A DNA stretch of 64,000 nt from assembly GCA_000310025.1 (NCBI GenBank), contig FN649756.1, forward strand, positions 368,345-432,344. The letters are read 5' to 3'. This document shows positions 32,557 to 43,730 of this stretch, in pieces. Under the pieces are notes generated by a model that was not told where the DNA came from, searched no databases, and saw nothing but the letters and a program-made list of their open reading frames with translations. The translations under genes were made by a program, and so were the position numbers. This DNA comes from Ectocarpus siliculosus (lineage: Eukaryota; Sar; Phaeophyceae; Ectocarpales; Ectocarpaceae). Numbering within the stretch: position 1 is the stretch's first letter; each line of letters begins with the position of its first letter.

Positions 32557-33510
32557 GTGGACGCCCAGCAATTTTCTGTCACTTTTGGTGGAGCCTCCAG
32601 GCCGGAAAGTGTGCGCGGGGACGATGTCTTCGAACCATACGACATGCAGGGGTCGGATATCGCATTCCTTCATCGCAGCGTCGGGATGCCTTTTCACGAG
32701 GTCACGTTTCACACCCCGAAGACCTACCCGACGCGGACACTGCCTGGGGAGCCTGCCGCCAGCTCGCTTTAGACGTCCTCCGTCCCACATCCCTGTCGCA
32801 GGTCGCCCTTAGCACCCTCTTCGGCAAAATTTTCATCAAGAACCTCACGCCCTTCCAGCGGCAGAATGTCTTCAGGCTTGCACATGCTCTACGACAGGCT
32901 AAATTCAACGATGGGCCTCAGGGATCTTCCTTGATCACCCCGGGTGGGGGTTCACAGCCGCCCTTCAACCGTGCGGTATCGACCTACGACAAGCGCGATG
33001 TTCTCCTCTCGGCATCAGGCATGGCGCCCCAGCGGGACTCGTCTCACTTCAGCCGTGGCTAGGGTGAGGGGCGCAACTACTCGGAGTTTGCGGCGCTGGC
33101 GTCTTCTACGTCTGATGGGTTCTCCACGCGTCGCAAATCGACATCCAGGCATGGTTCCGGATATGACGACAAGGGTAGCAAGCAGGGTTCTTTGAGGAAG
33201 CCTCACATCGAGCATTGGGGAATCAACCTTCACAGGACAACACCCGGTCTACCGCTGCGCGTCATCGCGGCGGGAGCAACAACGAGAACGAGGATCGTCG
33301 CTGGTCCAACAGATCTCAACCCACACGTCGCCGTAGCAGGAGCAGGAGCCGCAGCAAGGATCGGAGCAGGGCTAACAGGTCTACGTCTAGACGGCGCCGC
33401 AACCAGCACAGGAGCCGGAGCGAGGACGGCAGCATGGCCGCTAGCAGTGACAGCGGAGGTGGTAACGGTCGGCAGCGGGGGCACCGTCACGGTGACGAGC
33501 AAGTAGGGTG
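32557..33510 (+). pseudogene. Degenerate gag-like region with an Arg/Ser-rich tail
   Basis: Coding-like sequence runs across about 1 kb but with frame changes and a TAG at about 33059-33061. Readable parts include LFGKIFIKNLTPFQRQNVF and, near 33290-33450, a dense Arg-Ser region (RRRSRSRSRSKDRS). It precedes another gag-like frame on the same strand, so it is probably part of an old retroelement. An RS-domain host gene is the alternative. It is not assigned to a family. Confidence 0.4.
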
Positions 33511-33972
33511 TGATCGGGATGATTTCGTAGCCATGTGTTTTGAGGTGAAGAAAAAAGGCAGACCAGATGGAGGGTTTTCATCACTCTCCACCGCCTGTTT
33601 CCCGCCCGTCTGTTGCCGTAGGAGACCCGTCTGTGCCTTCCTTGGCTTTTTCGCTTGCCAACATGCAACTGCGAGAATACTCAGCCGCTGTGACCAATCA
33701 TGCTACAACCGCCGCTCGAGCATCCGGCCTCTATCTTGCCTCCGGATGAACGCCTTGAGTCACCACGCCGTGCTGCGTCGCATGCTCTACTTCGGCCTCC
33801 CGTACTGAAATGCTGTTGGAACGAGTCCTCCCTCTTCTTCGGACACTGACACATCGTCCTTGTTCTGGATGCTACTGTCGATACGGATGCACAACCACCC
33901 GCACCACAGAATTGCCCCCCTCGCGTACCACGACCCCTCGCCCTGTTTGTTTCGGAACCGACGGATCCTGCA

Positions 33973-35642
33973 ATGCCACGTGACAATGCCTCGAGTGCTT
34001 CTGGAGCTCCTGCCTCGCGGGTGGTGTCTGCAGAGGCAGCGGCGGTGTCGTCGGCGCCAGCAGTATCGGTCGGGGCGGCAGCGGTGACACCAGCGCCAGC
34101 GGTCCAGACTTCGATCGTGCAGCCTGCTTCGAGAGCAGCGTCGTCTTCGCTCCCGATAGCTTTAGCCAGTGCGTGTCTGCCAAAGCAACACCAGGGTGGA
34201 ATCTCGCTGTCTCCTTTGCCACACCCTTCGTTAGCGCCCCCCCCCCCTCCTCAGTACACGTCTTTTGCGACAGATTCAAGTTCTACGGCCGGAAAACCCG
34301 TCACACCGCTGGGACAGTTGGCATCACCGTCATTATCCCCGGGCAACGATAGCTTGCCGTTGTCCTCCGTGGACGCGAGAGCGACCCAAGGTGCTCTGGA
34401 TGCAGCGGACGCCGCTGCAGCGGAGCCAGATATCATCCGCATTCAAGACAAGATGGACAAGCTGAAGACGGGCCAACTTGATAGTGTTCACTGTTTGCCC
34501 CTTGGTCCCGATCGTGACGAATTTCCTCGTTTCGCGTCTAGTTGTCAGCGCGTGGTCACCGAAATCCTCACCAAAAGCGATGCCAGCATCAACAAAATCT
34601 ACCACCTAGGTCAGCGGATGGCTTCCGTTGTCGTGCAAACGTGTTCGTGCTGTTGTCGTTGAAGGCCAAACCACCAATCGTGCCACGATGAAATTGTTTT
34701 ATGCCACTTTCCAGCAGGTAGAAGCTCATCTAGGCATGAATCCGGCGGGGCGAGGTACACCTACTTCATCGAGAATATGGCTTCTGCCTGGGACTCCCAA
34801 GAAAAGAGCTCGGGGATTGTTCGTAGTTTTGGAGTGCCCAACAATGAGACCTGCGGAGAAGACATTAATCGGTTTAAGGCTTTGACAATGACTACAATGT
34901 CATGGTGTCTCATCACGCTTTGAAGTCTTCGGATGCGCAAGTGCAAATAGCTGTCTTGGACTCCATGTTGAAGCAGTTTCCGGGGTCTGGGCAGTTGAAT
35001 AGGGTTGAACAGCTCACCATGGAGGCCCCGTTTGGGAGGCATGAATATTGTTTGGACGACATGTGGGATAGTACACACACCTGCGGTGAATGGCGAAGAG
35101 TTCTTTTCTGTGTCTTCGATGAACTTTCGGAGTTCGCCTGCTGTTTCGCGTGTTGTAGCTTCTTCGGCGTTGAGTTCGGCTACACCTCCTGCTTGGAGCA
35201 AGGGCTCTTCGCCCGTTGTGATGAGTGTTGACCCTCTACCTAACGATGATCGGGACCCGTTTTGCTGCACTACAGTGATTGGCCGCTGCAAGGATACAAC
35301 CAAGCGGTGTACAATGTTTCCCTCGAGATGGCCAACACCAAACATGATCCACCACGAGGTGGCCAACACCAAACATGATCCACCATTGTTCACCCCCCTG
35401 GTCGCTAGCGAAGCCCGATGCGATGCATGTAGAATGTACAAGCTGCTTGCGCGAAGATGCATTTAGGGAAAATGCCTCAACTGCTTGGGCGAAGATCACC
35501 CCTTCAAACTTTGTACTCGCGGTTTCCTTAACGCCACTGGGTTGCTCAACCCTGACATCAAGCACCACCTGGAAAAATATCCTGAGCTGTGGAGTCAGTG
35601 GCAAAGGCGTATGAACTCCTATAGGCGCCCTTCAGGACGAAA
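33973..35642 (+). pseudogene. Old gag-like gene with zinc knuckle, interrupted by an LTR element
   Basis: An ATG at 33973 opens 229 codons with an Ala/Ser/Pro-rich N-terminal half, followed by DEFPRFASSCQRVVTEILTK. The reading then shifts frame near 34650 and continues (for example SDAQVQIAVLDSMLKQFPG). At 35473-35514 there is a perfect CX2CX4HX4C knuckle (CLNCLGEDHPFKLC), with a stop (TAG 35463-35465) just upstream in the same frame. The knuckle marks it as a retroelement gag. The frame runs on to LEKYPELWSQWQRRMN and is cut at 35642 by the LTR element. It continues after the insertion at 38553. Confidence 0.65.
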
Positions 35643-35994
35643 TGTTTGATTGCCCCAAGCCTAGTGCTGCTGGGATGAGCAAGGCTGCGCCGTTGGTAGG
35701 CGTGAAGAGATGTTAAGATGGAAAAGTCGTGATTAGGTTGCCCTTGTCGTAAGGGGAACAGGAGAGAGAGTGGCAACGGGAGGCGAACTCCCGTGCCGCA
35801 CACCAGTAGCAAGAAAACGCAGAACTCGGAACACTATGCAACAGGTCAAAGATACAGAATTCTAGACATGTCATAAGATACCCCGAAGATCTATGCCCCT
35901 TGGTGCCACTTTAGCTCCATGGTAGAAACCATCATACATGAGTAACTACAGCAGTAGCGTATTCGTGATGATGAAATAATCAACCTCACGAACA
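35643..35994 (-). repeat. LTR (3' LTR of element 1)
   Basis: This 352-bp repeat is nearly identical to 38189-38547. Next to it at 35995-36007 the minus strand reads GAATCAGGGAGGG, a purine-rich tract suited to plus-strand priming. That fixes it as the 3' LTR. Confidence 0.9.
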
Positions 35995-37222
35995 CCCTCC
36001 CTGATTCAGCACATCGTTACGGACGCTCGAAAAACCAAAGGATTCAATGGTACTCAAAAAAACTCCAAAAATAAAACAAACGAAGGGAAACCCGGCCACC
36101 GGATCACAACCCTCCGCCCTACTGTTTGAATTGTCAACACAAAACCATACAGCAGTAGCCACCTTGCAAACCCGCGAGCCTGCACACATCAGACATTATT
36201 ACTACTCCTCTTCAAGCAGCCCCCTCCCAGCAACAGGATCCCTACTGTATCAGGTTGCTGTTAGCACTGGAGTGCGTCTACTACCCCAAGCACCAATAAT
36301 GCCAAACCGCAGCGGAAAAACGTGTACCAACGCTAATCGCTCTCGATGACATCCAAAAAAGGGCGATCAACCATCCGGAAGATCAAGCAGTATCTCAACC
36401 ACAAACAGCCCAACCAACTTGTCGGTACTTCTACGGGAGACACTGGTCACAGACATTTTTTACTACTCCTTTTCAAGTAGCCCCCTCCCAGCAACAGGAT
36501 CCCTACTGTATCAGGTTGCTGTTAGCATTTGGAGCTCGTCTACAACCCCGAACACCTTGTTGATCCGTCACATCGGAAGAACATTTTAAAAGGGCAATCA
36601 GTCACATCGTAGGGAAGGGTGCCCCCCTCAACCTATACATCAATGAAAGATCAAGCAGCATCTCAACCACAGACAGCCCAACCAACCTGTCGGTGCTACT
36701 ACAATGGGAGACACTGGTCGCCATCCATCACGAAAGAGGGGCTGCAGTGCCCTGCGTCAACCCTCCCTGACTACATAGCAAGAACTCAACCTAAATTCGG
36801 CACAACGGGGCGCGTCTTCTTCGCACACCCGAACAAATCAGGCTGAAAATAATTCCGACATCATCAATCAAATCGGTGTGCCCGCGGTGCCCCGCAGGCC
36901 ATCAACCCAGAAATGAGACAACAGCGGAACTGCTATGCCATCATCAATTCTTTATTTCATGCAAGGACGCCACGTGCATCTACCTGCATGGTCGTCAACT
37001 GAGATGAGCACAGAAAAAACCAAGCGAGCGACATGTCGATTCAAGCGGGAACTCTGTGCGTACCAGCTCTATGTATCTGCGATAGACATCAGAAGGACAA
37101 CGCGCCGGAAAAAACAAAAATACCACATGGTTGGAAAAAGGCTGACCTGCTGGATGACGCGGGGGGGGTCAGGGCATTTGTTCAAAAGAAACAAAGATAC
37201 AACGAAGAACTGCAGAAAAACG

Positions 37223-38148
37223 TCAAAGTGCTTCGCGAGCTACGTCCAACTCCTCCTCGCTCATCCCCGCGTACGCGAGCTCAGCTGTCTCTACACCTTT
37301 CGATGCGCAGTCTTTCACATTGTGCCCCATTCCTCCGCATCTCTGGCAAATCTGTTGAGGGCATGCGCTTGCATAGTGGTTGCCGGAGTACACGTGACGT
37401 CGGATAGACTTTGCCACGAATGCCTCTTCGTCCCGTCAACGGCGCAAACCGCTGCTCAAGTGCACGCCATGCTGCAGAGGGCCCCTTATTCTGGTACACC
37501 ATCATCTTGGTGGTGTCGTCTACAATAGATCCAGTCAACATACTCCACAAGTCACGGTACATGGGAATGTCCTCATATTCTACCCCCTGCTCAACCATAC
37601 CGGCATCGTCCATCCCTAGCACCACAATGTCTCGGCTGTCTTTCAGCGCCCGAGTCATCCCGCACGTTTGCACGTGCGTGGTGAAGTCATTCTTGAACAT
37701 GGGCCAGGTCTTCTCGTGGCCGTTGAAGCTCAGCTGCTTCAGACGCGGGATCCGGGCCCTCGAGTCCGAAGAGTAGTGCCCGTCGGTCTTGTGGCGTTCG
37801 CTTCCGTGCGAGGCTTCTCCCTCCGATGGTGCTGGCCCCAGCAGCCCTTCCGCCCCCTCGGCATATCCTCCCCTGGTTGTGTTCGGCGCTTGATCCGGTG
37901 GTGAACCCGCGCCTGGAGGGGCGTGCCTTCCCCCCCTTGACTCTCCCCCGCCGCCCGCTGAGGCCACACTACCGGCGGGCGGTGCCTCGGGCACTACTCG
38001 AGGCAAGGCATCCATTATGCTCTCCAACTTCTCCTCCATGGTTCTCTCCATCCTGCCGCTGATCTCGGCAAGTGCATCCCGGAACTCCTCGCGAGTCGGG
38101 GGATCGTCGCCGGCGTCGCATGATCCTGCAGGTCCTCCTGACTGCATG
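37223..38148 (-). pseudogene. gag of LTR element 1, copia-type, one frame change
   Basis: The minus-strand ATG at 38148 (MQSGGPAGSCDAG) begins a Glu/Arg helical stretch (EEFRDALAEISGRMERTMEEKL). A Pro/Gly-rich linker and a capsid-like region follow (RLKQLSFNGHEKTWPMFKNDF, then AAWRALEQRF). Near 37410 the reading moves to another frame (AKSIRRHVYSG), where a CX2CX4HX4C knuckle (CQRCGGMGHNVKDC) and an acidic C-terminus ending near 37223 are found. The layout is that of copia-type gag. The single frame change may be a sequencing error, a mutation, or programmed frameshifting. Without it the protein would be near full length, about 300 residues. Confidence 0.75.
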
Positions 38149-38188
38149 GTATGCCCACTAGAATCGGAGTAAAGCGGTGACTCTAGAG

Positions 38189-38547
38189 TGTTTGATTGCC
38201 CCAAGCCTAGTAGTGCTGCTGGGATGAGCAAGGCTGCGCCGTTGGTAGGCGTGAAGAGATGTTAAGATGGTAAAGTCGTTCATTAGGTTGCCCTTGTCGT
38301 AAGGGGAACAGGAGAGAGAGTGGCAACGGGAGGCGAACTCCCGTGCCGCACACCAGTAGCAAGAAAACGCAGAACTCGGAACACTATGCAACAACAGGTC
38401 AAAGATACAGAAGTCTAGACATGTCATAAGATACCCCGAAGATCTATGCCCCTTGCTGCCACTTTAGCTCCATGGTAGAAACCATCATACATGAGTAACT
38501 ACAGCAGTAGCGTATTCGTAATGATGAAATAATCAACCTCACGAACA
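38189..38547 (-). repeat. LTR (5' LTR of element 1)
   Basis: This 359-bp copy is the upstream LTR for the minus-strand element. Just inside it the sequence does not begin with TGG, so a standard tRNA-3'-end primer site is not obvious. Confidence 0.88.
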
Positions 38548-38552
38548 CGAAA

Positions 38553-39264
38553 CACATACCGCAACAACTCTCAGGGCATGCACGTCGCTCATCTGACGCT
38601 TCGTACACAACATATTTCTCTACCTCGAAGCCCTCTGCTACTTCTTCGGAGTCCTCTACTTCGCCAAGCGAGGCTGGAAGGGTAAGAAATGACATGCCGA
38701 TGGCGTAGTTTAGCCGGTACTACGGTCAACAGCATCCACCGCGTACCCTTTTGGTGTCTCCCAAGATGTTCGTGTGCAACCTACTTCTTCTGATACACCA
38801 CATGTTCCCCAATCACCCTTTGTTTTCGGCCTGTCTTCTCATCGCCCGCCTCATCGCCTGCTGGTACTGGACACGAGAAAACCACTCCGGCAGCAGCTTT
38901 GTGGCTTGGGCGACAGGGAGGTAAGACGTCGAGCGGTTCACCTCAGCTCACCTCGCCGTCTCGGGTTTCAGAAGAAAAAATAAACATTATCCTCCGCTGC
39001 ACGTAAAGACTCTCCAGGTGTTGTCGGCCAGGAAACGTCTCGAGTAGCAAGCGAGCCTTCTTCCATCATCGTCGGAAATACCGCCCGTTCTCCTTCTCCC
39101 CTTTTTTCGCGACTTTTGTTGTCTCAGACAGTCCGTCGCCCCCGTGTGGCAGCACCTGATCCGAATACTACACGTTTTCCTCTGCTGCCCACCAAGTGTT
39201 GACTGCACCACCGCCATTGGGATCGGATGGTGGTGCCACCAAATTGTGGAAGGTTCGGCTCCTT
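38553..39264 (+). pseudogene. Continuation of the older gag-like gene
   Basis: After the second CGAAA the frame broken at 35642 can be followed again on the plus strand (TYRNNSQGMHV), though it soon decays. This segment lies between the two LTR insertions and belongs to the host element of both. The last bases before the second insertion are TGTCA (39265-39269). Confidence 0.5.
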
Positions 39265-39269
39265 TGTCA

Positions 39270-39514
39270 TGTTTGTGTGTGTACTCGGCAGGATACACAC
39301 AATTCTCCGAGATCTCCGAGGGGGTTACGCAGATGAGATAGATATGGGTATGATAGACAGGCTTGGTGCAGCAGGCTTTGCCTCTTCTTGCTCACGTCTG
39401 TCACTCGTTAAACTCTCTAATAAGCAAGGAACTTGAGTCACTCCTTTGTGCAACACGCTCTCGACAAGAGCCCGCGAGCGTGATAACATAGTACACGCGC
39501 CGACACCCCAAACA
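39270..39514 (+). repeat. LTR (5' LTR of element 2)
   Basis: This 245-bp repeat matches 43485-43725. Inside it the sequence begins CGATATCGTGGAG; a primer site, if there is one, would use the TGG a few bases in. Confidence 0.9.
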
Positions 39515-39839
39515 CGATATCGTGGAGTCAGCTGACGTCGGTATAGGGAAAGGTTCGGGAGGTAGGCACCGGAATACACGGACAGCAGCAGGGCGGTTTT
39601 TGCTCGCGCTCGTCAAGGAGATCCAGGGAACAGGGTTTGGAATACAAGGGCAGCAGCTGCAGGGCGGTTTTTGCCTGCGCGTGCCAAGGAGATCCAGGGA
39701 AAGCATTTGGAACACAAGGGCAGCAGCAGCCGGGCGGTTATTGCCAGCGCGCGTCAAGGGAGATCCAGCTACAAAATAATACATTGTGCCGCGTTTTATT
39801 TATTTTTTTGCGGCGTAATTTGGCGGAGGAAGAGAAGAG

Positions 39840-41926
39840 ATGGCGAGGGAGAAGGACATGACGGAGAGGGAATATGGGCATCTATCGGAGAAGAATGATG
39901 CACCGGCAAGAGTAATGGCTGCCGGGAGAGCGTCTACCTGGGCTGCTGGTGGAGCTGGTCTCGGTACACAACGGGTGAGCATGATGAATGACGGAAACTG
40001 TGCGTTGAGCGGCTACAGCAGCAGTCGCATACCGCCCAAAATCCCAAAAGATTCGGCGAAGGCCGTGAACTGGCTGCGGAGATTGCGGATTTTCCTGGCT
40101 AGCGAGGGTTTGGAGCAGACGCTTGAAGACACCTATCCCACTGGCTATGTTCCTGTCATCAGCTGTTTGGACTGCATATATCTGAACCGGGTTCATGGTG
40201 CGGCGCTCGTTACGACACACAAGCGGGCGTGGGGATATCTGTTGGAAGCAACCTGCGGCACGGACATTGAAGAACGGTTGGCTGCTTGCGACTGCGTCCC
40301 TGAGGCGTGGAGGGTGATCCGCGAATGGGTTGTGCCTACTTTCGACGCCGAGAAGACATTGCTTGTGCGACGGTTGGAGGCAGTTGAGATGTCCCCTGGC
40401 GAGAACCCGAAGCTTTTCTTTGCCAGAGTTGATGGCATCATCAACATCATGCGAGCTGTCGGCATTGAAAAATCCGAGCGGGAAATCGTCCACATCATTG
40501 TTCGCCAGCTTTCGCCCGAGTACGATGTCGAACGCAAGTCTATCCTGGCCGACCCCGCCATTCCCCGAGCGAAAGTGGAAAAAGTTGTTCGCACGGCATA
40601 CGCTAACAACGTCGAGATCAAGGAATTGGGCAAATCGAAGGCGATCGGTGGTTTGGGGTGCGGTCATGGCGGCGTCGGTCAGAAGAGGAAACAACGGCGG
40701 CGGCAGCAGCAGCAGCAGCAACAACAGTGGGTTCATCCACAACCACCACCTGTACACCACCCACCTCCTAATTTCCCGACGTGGAGATGGGGGGCTCTAT
40801 GACTGTGGGCGCAACGCCGTGTACCCGCAAGAGGAGTCAGCTCCGCCGCCAGGCGCTCCGATGGGTGCCGTTCATCAGTGCGTGAGGTGCGGGAGGCATG
40901 GACACTCACTCGGAGACTGCAATGCTTTGAAGGCCACTGCACTGCCTGCGGTGAGTATGGTCATCGGCGCCGCATGTGTTGCACAACCGGCCGCATGCAA
41001 CAGCACGTGCATGTCGGTGATGGAGAGGGTCTCAACGCGAGTGGCAACGACACTATGCCGTACCAGCAGCGGAAGCGACGACGCTGGAGGAGGCACAGGC
41101 ACAGGCATCAGCCGGAGTCGCTCCTCCCCTTTGCAGATGGAGCGGTGGCATGGGGCACAGCAGCTGCTGTGGGAGCGGCGACCGGTGGTGGTGGTTTCCC
41201 TCTACAGTGGCGGGGGGAACGGCCGCGGCGCAGGCACTCGCGGCTGGAGCGGCGGCATCGGAGGCAGCAACGGCGGCGAGAGCGGGGACCCCTGGCAACA
41301 GAGTCTTCCCCGCGGCGGCGGCAGGGGGAACGGCCGGGGAGCAGGCACTTGCTGTTGAAGCGACCGTATCAGTGGTGCCACCGGCGGCGGCACCGGCGAC
41401 GGATAAACTCGAAAGCATGAAAGAAGAGCTTGCTGACATACGGAGGCAATGGGGGCAATTGGCGGCCAAGAAACCGGCACTGCATGTGCCGCCGGGCCCA
41501 CCACTTGTGTCGTCAGCAGGCGTGGCTTCAGCAGCGGAAACAACGGTGGGGACGACGACAGGTATTGGTGTTTTCCCCGACTCGTCAATGGGGGGAACGA
41601 CCGGGACGCCGTCAACTGCAGGAACGGTGGCACTGGAGGTTTCGTCGACCTGCGGCCAGATACCCCCCGCCGTATCAACTGGGGGGGCGATCGCAGTGCC
41701 CACATCAGCAGCTCCACCGGCACCAGCAGCGCAAGAAGCGGAGGACGCATGCGATGAGGATGGCTGTTGGTTGGACAATGGCGACGAAGGCGGCAACAGC
41801 AACTGCGGCAGCGGCGACGGCAGCTTCGTGGCGTTGTCTGCGGGTGCGGGTGCGGGTGCGGGGCATCCCGGCGCCCATCCGACCGTGTACAATGGTATCG
41901 GCGTGGTGCGGGACGATGGGGGGTAA
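39840..41926 (+). pseudogene. gag of LTR element 2, copia-type, frame changes
   Basis: The ATG at 39840 opens 320 codons. The capsid-like part has AVNWLRRLRIFLASEGLEQTL, HKRAWGYLLEATCG, and the copia-gag pattern LLVRRLEAVEMSPGENPKLFF...VDGIINIM...IVRQLSPEYD. After a glutamine run coded by CAG repeats (40700-40728) the frame changes. The first zinc knuckle CVRCGRHGHSLGDC (about 40879-40920) is in one frame and the second, CTACGEYGHRRRMC (about 40943-40984), in another. An Ala/Thr/Val-rich tail with a short helix (KLESMKEELADIRRQWGQLA) ends at TAA about 41926 in a third frame. Several frame changes in an otherwise young element suggest decay or error-prone assembly at the CAG repeat. Confidence 0.75.
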
Positions 41927-42397
41927 TGCCAGGGCTGGACATTCGATCGAGGCTGGAAGGGTGCGGCATGAATTGAGAGGCTACGTGTTCGGGAGCTACC
42001 GTGCGAGATGACTGGTGGTTGCACCATGAGTCTACGCGCGATTCAGGCACGTTCGTGAGAATTATGTTTATTTGGCTTTCTATTTTCTGGGTCGATTTTG
42101 TTTGTTGAAAGCCATGAATTTGAGAACTGCGTCGACGTAGGCTGTTGTGTTGCGATGCGCACGAACGAACGTGGTGTTTATGGTCTGTGGTACATGTGTT
42201 TTTCATTTGTCAAGGATATGGTTTGCATAGTCTAGGACTTCACCGCGCCGAATGGTGCAGTTCATGTTGTTGGGTCACTGCTAGCACTGCTGTCGAAAAT
42301 CATGGGGGGGGATGAATGTGATGCTGAGATGCCATGATCTTCGCCGCAGTACAAGCAGAGTTCTAGCGGACGTTCGGGTTTGATTGTTCATTCTGTT

Positions 42398-42543
42398 CAC
42401 GTTTTCCGCGTTTTACCTGCGGAAAATGAGGAGAAGTCCTCCATTGTTGTTTGTTTGCGATTCCGCGTTTCACGTTTTCCGCGTTTTACCTGCGGAAAAT
42501 GAGGAGAAGTCCTCCATTGTTGTTTGTTTGCGATTCCGCGTTT
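42398..42543 (+). repeat. 73-bp tandem duplication inside element 2
   Basis: Two near-identical 73-bp units starting CACGTTTTCCGCGTTTTACC occupy 42398-42470 and 42471-42543. Decayed parts of the unit follow to about 42660 (CGATTCCGCGTTT phrases). Confidence 0.8.
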
Positions 42544-42702
42544 ACCTGCGGAGTTTGAGGCAACTTCATGATACTTGTCTGATTCCTCGTTGCTAGGATA
42601 AGAAATACATTTCTTGTTTATTCGCGATTCCGCGTTTTTCCCGCGGAGATCGGACGTAACTTCATGATATTCGTTTGATTTCTCGTTGTTTGGATCCGAG
42701 AG

Positions 42703-42850
42703 TTGTTGCAGCAGGGGGGCTGTTAGCGTTCGTGTTTTGGGAGATGATGCAGCAGGGGGGCTGTTAGCGTTTGTGTTTGGGGAGATGATGCAGCAGGGGG
42801 GCTGTTAAACGTTTATATTTTGGGAGATGATGCAGCAGGGGGGCTGTCAG
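42703..42850 (+). repeat. Four tandem units ending in polypurine-like GCAGGGGGGCTGTT
   Basis: Units of about 45 bp carry GATGATGCAGCAGGGGGGCTGTTAGCG-type phrases. The G6-C-TGTT core resembles the junction of the real polypurine tract and 3' LTR at 43475-43490 (AGGGGGGGC then TGTTTG). Confidence 0.8.
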
Positions 42851-43484
42851 CGTCCCTTGCACGAGCCTATGGTGCCAAAGACCCTGAAGTCCATGTCTGG
42901 ATGTTTGAGAAACGGCATAATTGGCGAAAGTTTCCTCTGGCGTCTTCGAACGCCGGGTTTTTAACGTTTGTCTATTTGTGCCGCATGTATTTGGTATTGA
43001 TGACTGTTCTGAACGATGTATTGGAGGAAGGATTTGACATATTTTGGTAAGACATGGTTGAGGCCTATGTGCTTCCGAAGCTTATTTGAAATTGGTCAAT
43101 GAGTTGAAACACAGTTTTGTGCGAGGATTTTGTTCGAGGTATTTGTTGACGCGTTTTGCCAGAATTGTCCGTCCAGAGTCTTTTTGACGTGGCTCTGATG
43201 TAATGTTGATCTTTGCTGAGTATTCTTCCAAGGATAATTCTTTGTGTTTGACTGCTTGAGAATGTGGCGACGACGTTTTCTCGAGAGGGGTGCTTGTTAA
43301 GACTCTTAGTGAAGTTCCATAGTCGTAGGAGGAGTAGTAACCTGAAACTTGAATATTCGATAGATCCGGGAGTTGAGATGATTTGTGGATACGAAAGATG
43401 AATGGTTTTTAGATTTGTTGCCGTTTTACCTGGCGATATGTACGGAGGATCTCGTAGATCGTATCTCGTTCCGAGTAGGGGGGC

Positions 43485-43725
43485 TGTTTGTGTGTGTACT
43501 CGGCAGGATACAATTCTCCGAGATCTCCGAGGGGGTTACGCAGATGAGATAGATATGGGTATGATAGACAGACTTGGTGCAGCAGGCTTTGCCTCTTCTT
43601 GCTCACGTCTGTCACTCGTTAAACTCTCTAATAAGCAAGGAACTTGAGTCACTCCTTTGTGCAACACGCTCTCGACAAGAGCCCGCGAGCGTGATAACAT
43701 AGTACACGCGCCGACACCCCAAACA
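43485..43725 (+). repeat. LTR (3' LTR of element 2)
   Basis: 241 bp, matching the 5' LTR except for the 4-bp indel and a few positions. It is followed directly by the second TGTCA. Confidence 0.9.
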
Positions 43726-43730
43726 TGTCA

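Larger units (their letters stand above)
35643..38547 (-). mobile_element. Gag-only LTR retrotransposon 1 with CGAAA target duplication
   Basis: Two direct LTRs (35643-35994 and 38189-38547) bound a 2194-bp interior. Outside them lie identical 5-bp duplications CGAAA (35638-35642 and 38548-38552), so this is one intact insertion. On the coding (minus) strand the LTR starts TGTTCGTGAGG and ends CAATCAAACA, giving the TG...CA termini. The interior holds a gag ORF with zinc knuckle and no reverse transcriptase, integrase or protease. It must be moved by enzymes from another element. The LTRs differ by about six substitutions and three small indels, so the insertion is fairly young. Such gag-only elements are known in plants as TR-GAG. 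It is nested in an older gag-like gene. Confidence 0.9.
39270..43725 (+). mobile_element. Gag-only LTR retrotransposon 2 with TGTCA target duplication
   Basis: LTRs 39270-39514 and 43485-43725 start TGTTTGTGTG and end CCCAAACA. They differ by a 4-bp CACA indel and very few substitutions, so the insertion is recent. Perfect 5-bp duplications TGTCA flank it (39265-39269 and 43726-43730). The 3970-bp interior carries a gag region (39840-41926) and about 1.5 kb of non-coding DNA with tandem repeats. No reverse transcriptase, RNase H or integrase motif was found in any frame. The purine tract GAGTAGGGGGGGC abuts the 3' LTR. Like element 1 it must depend on enzymes supplied in trans. The gag sequence differs from that of element 1, so they are separate families. 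Confidence 0.9.
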
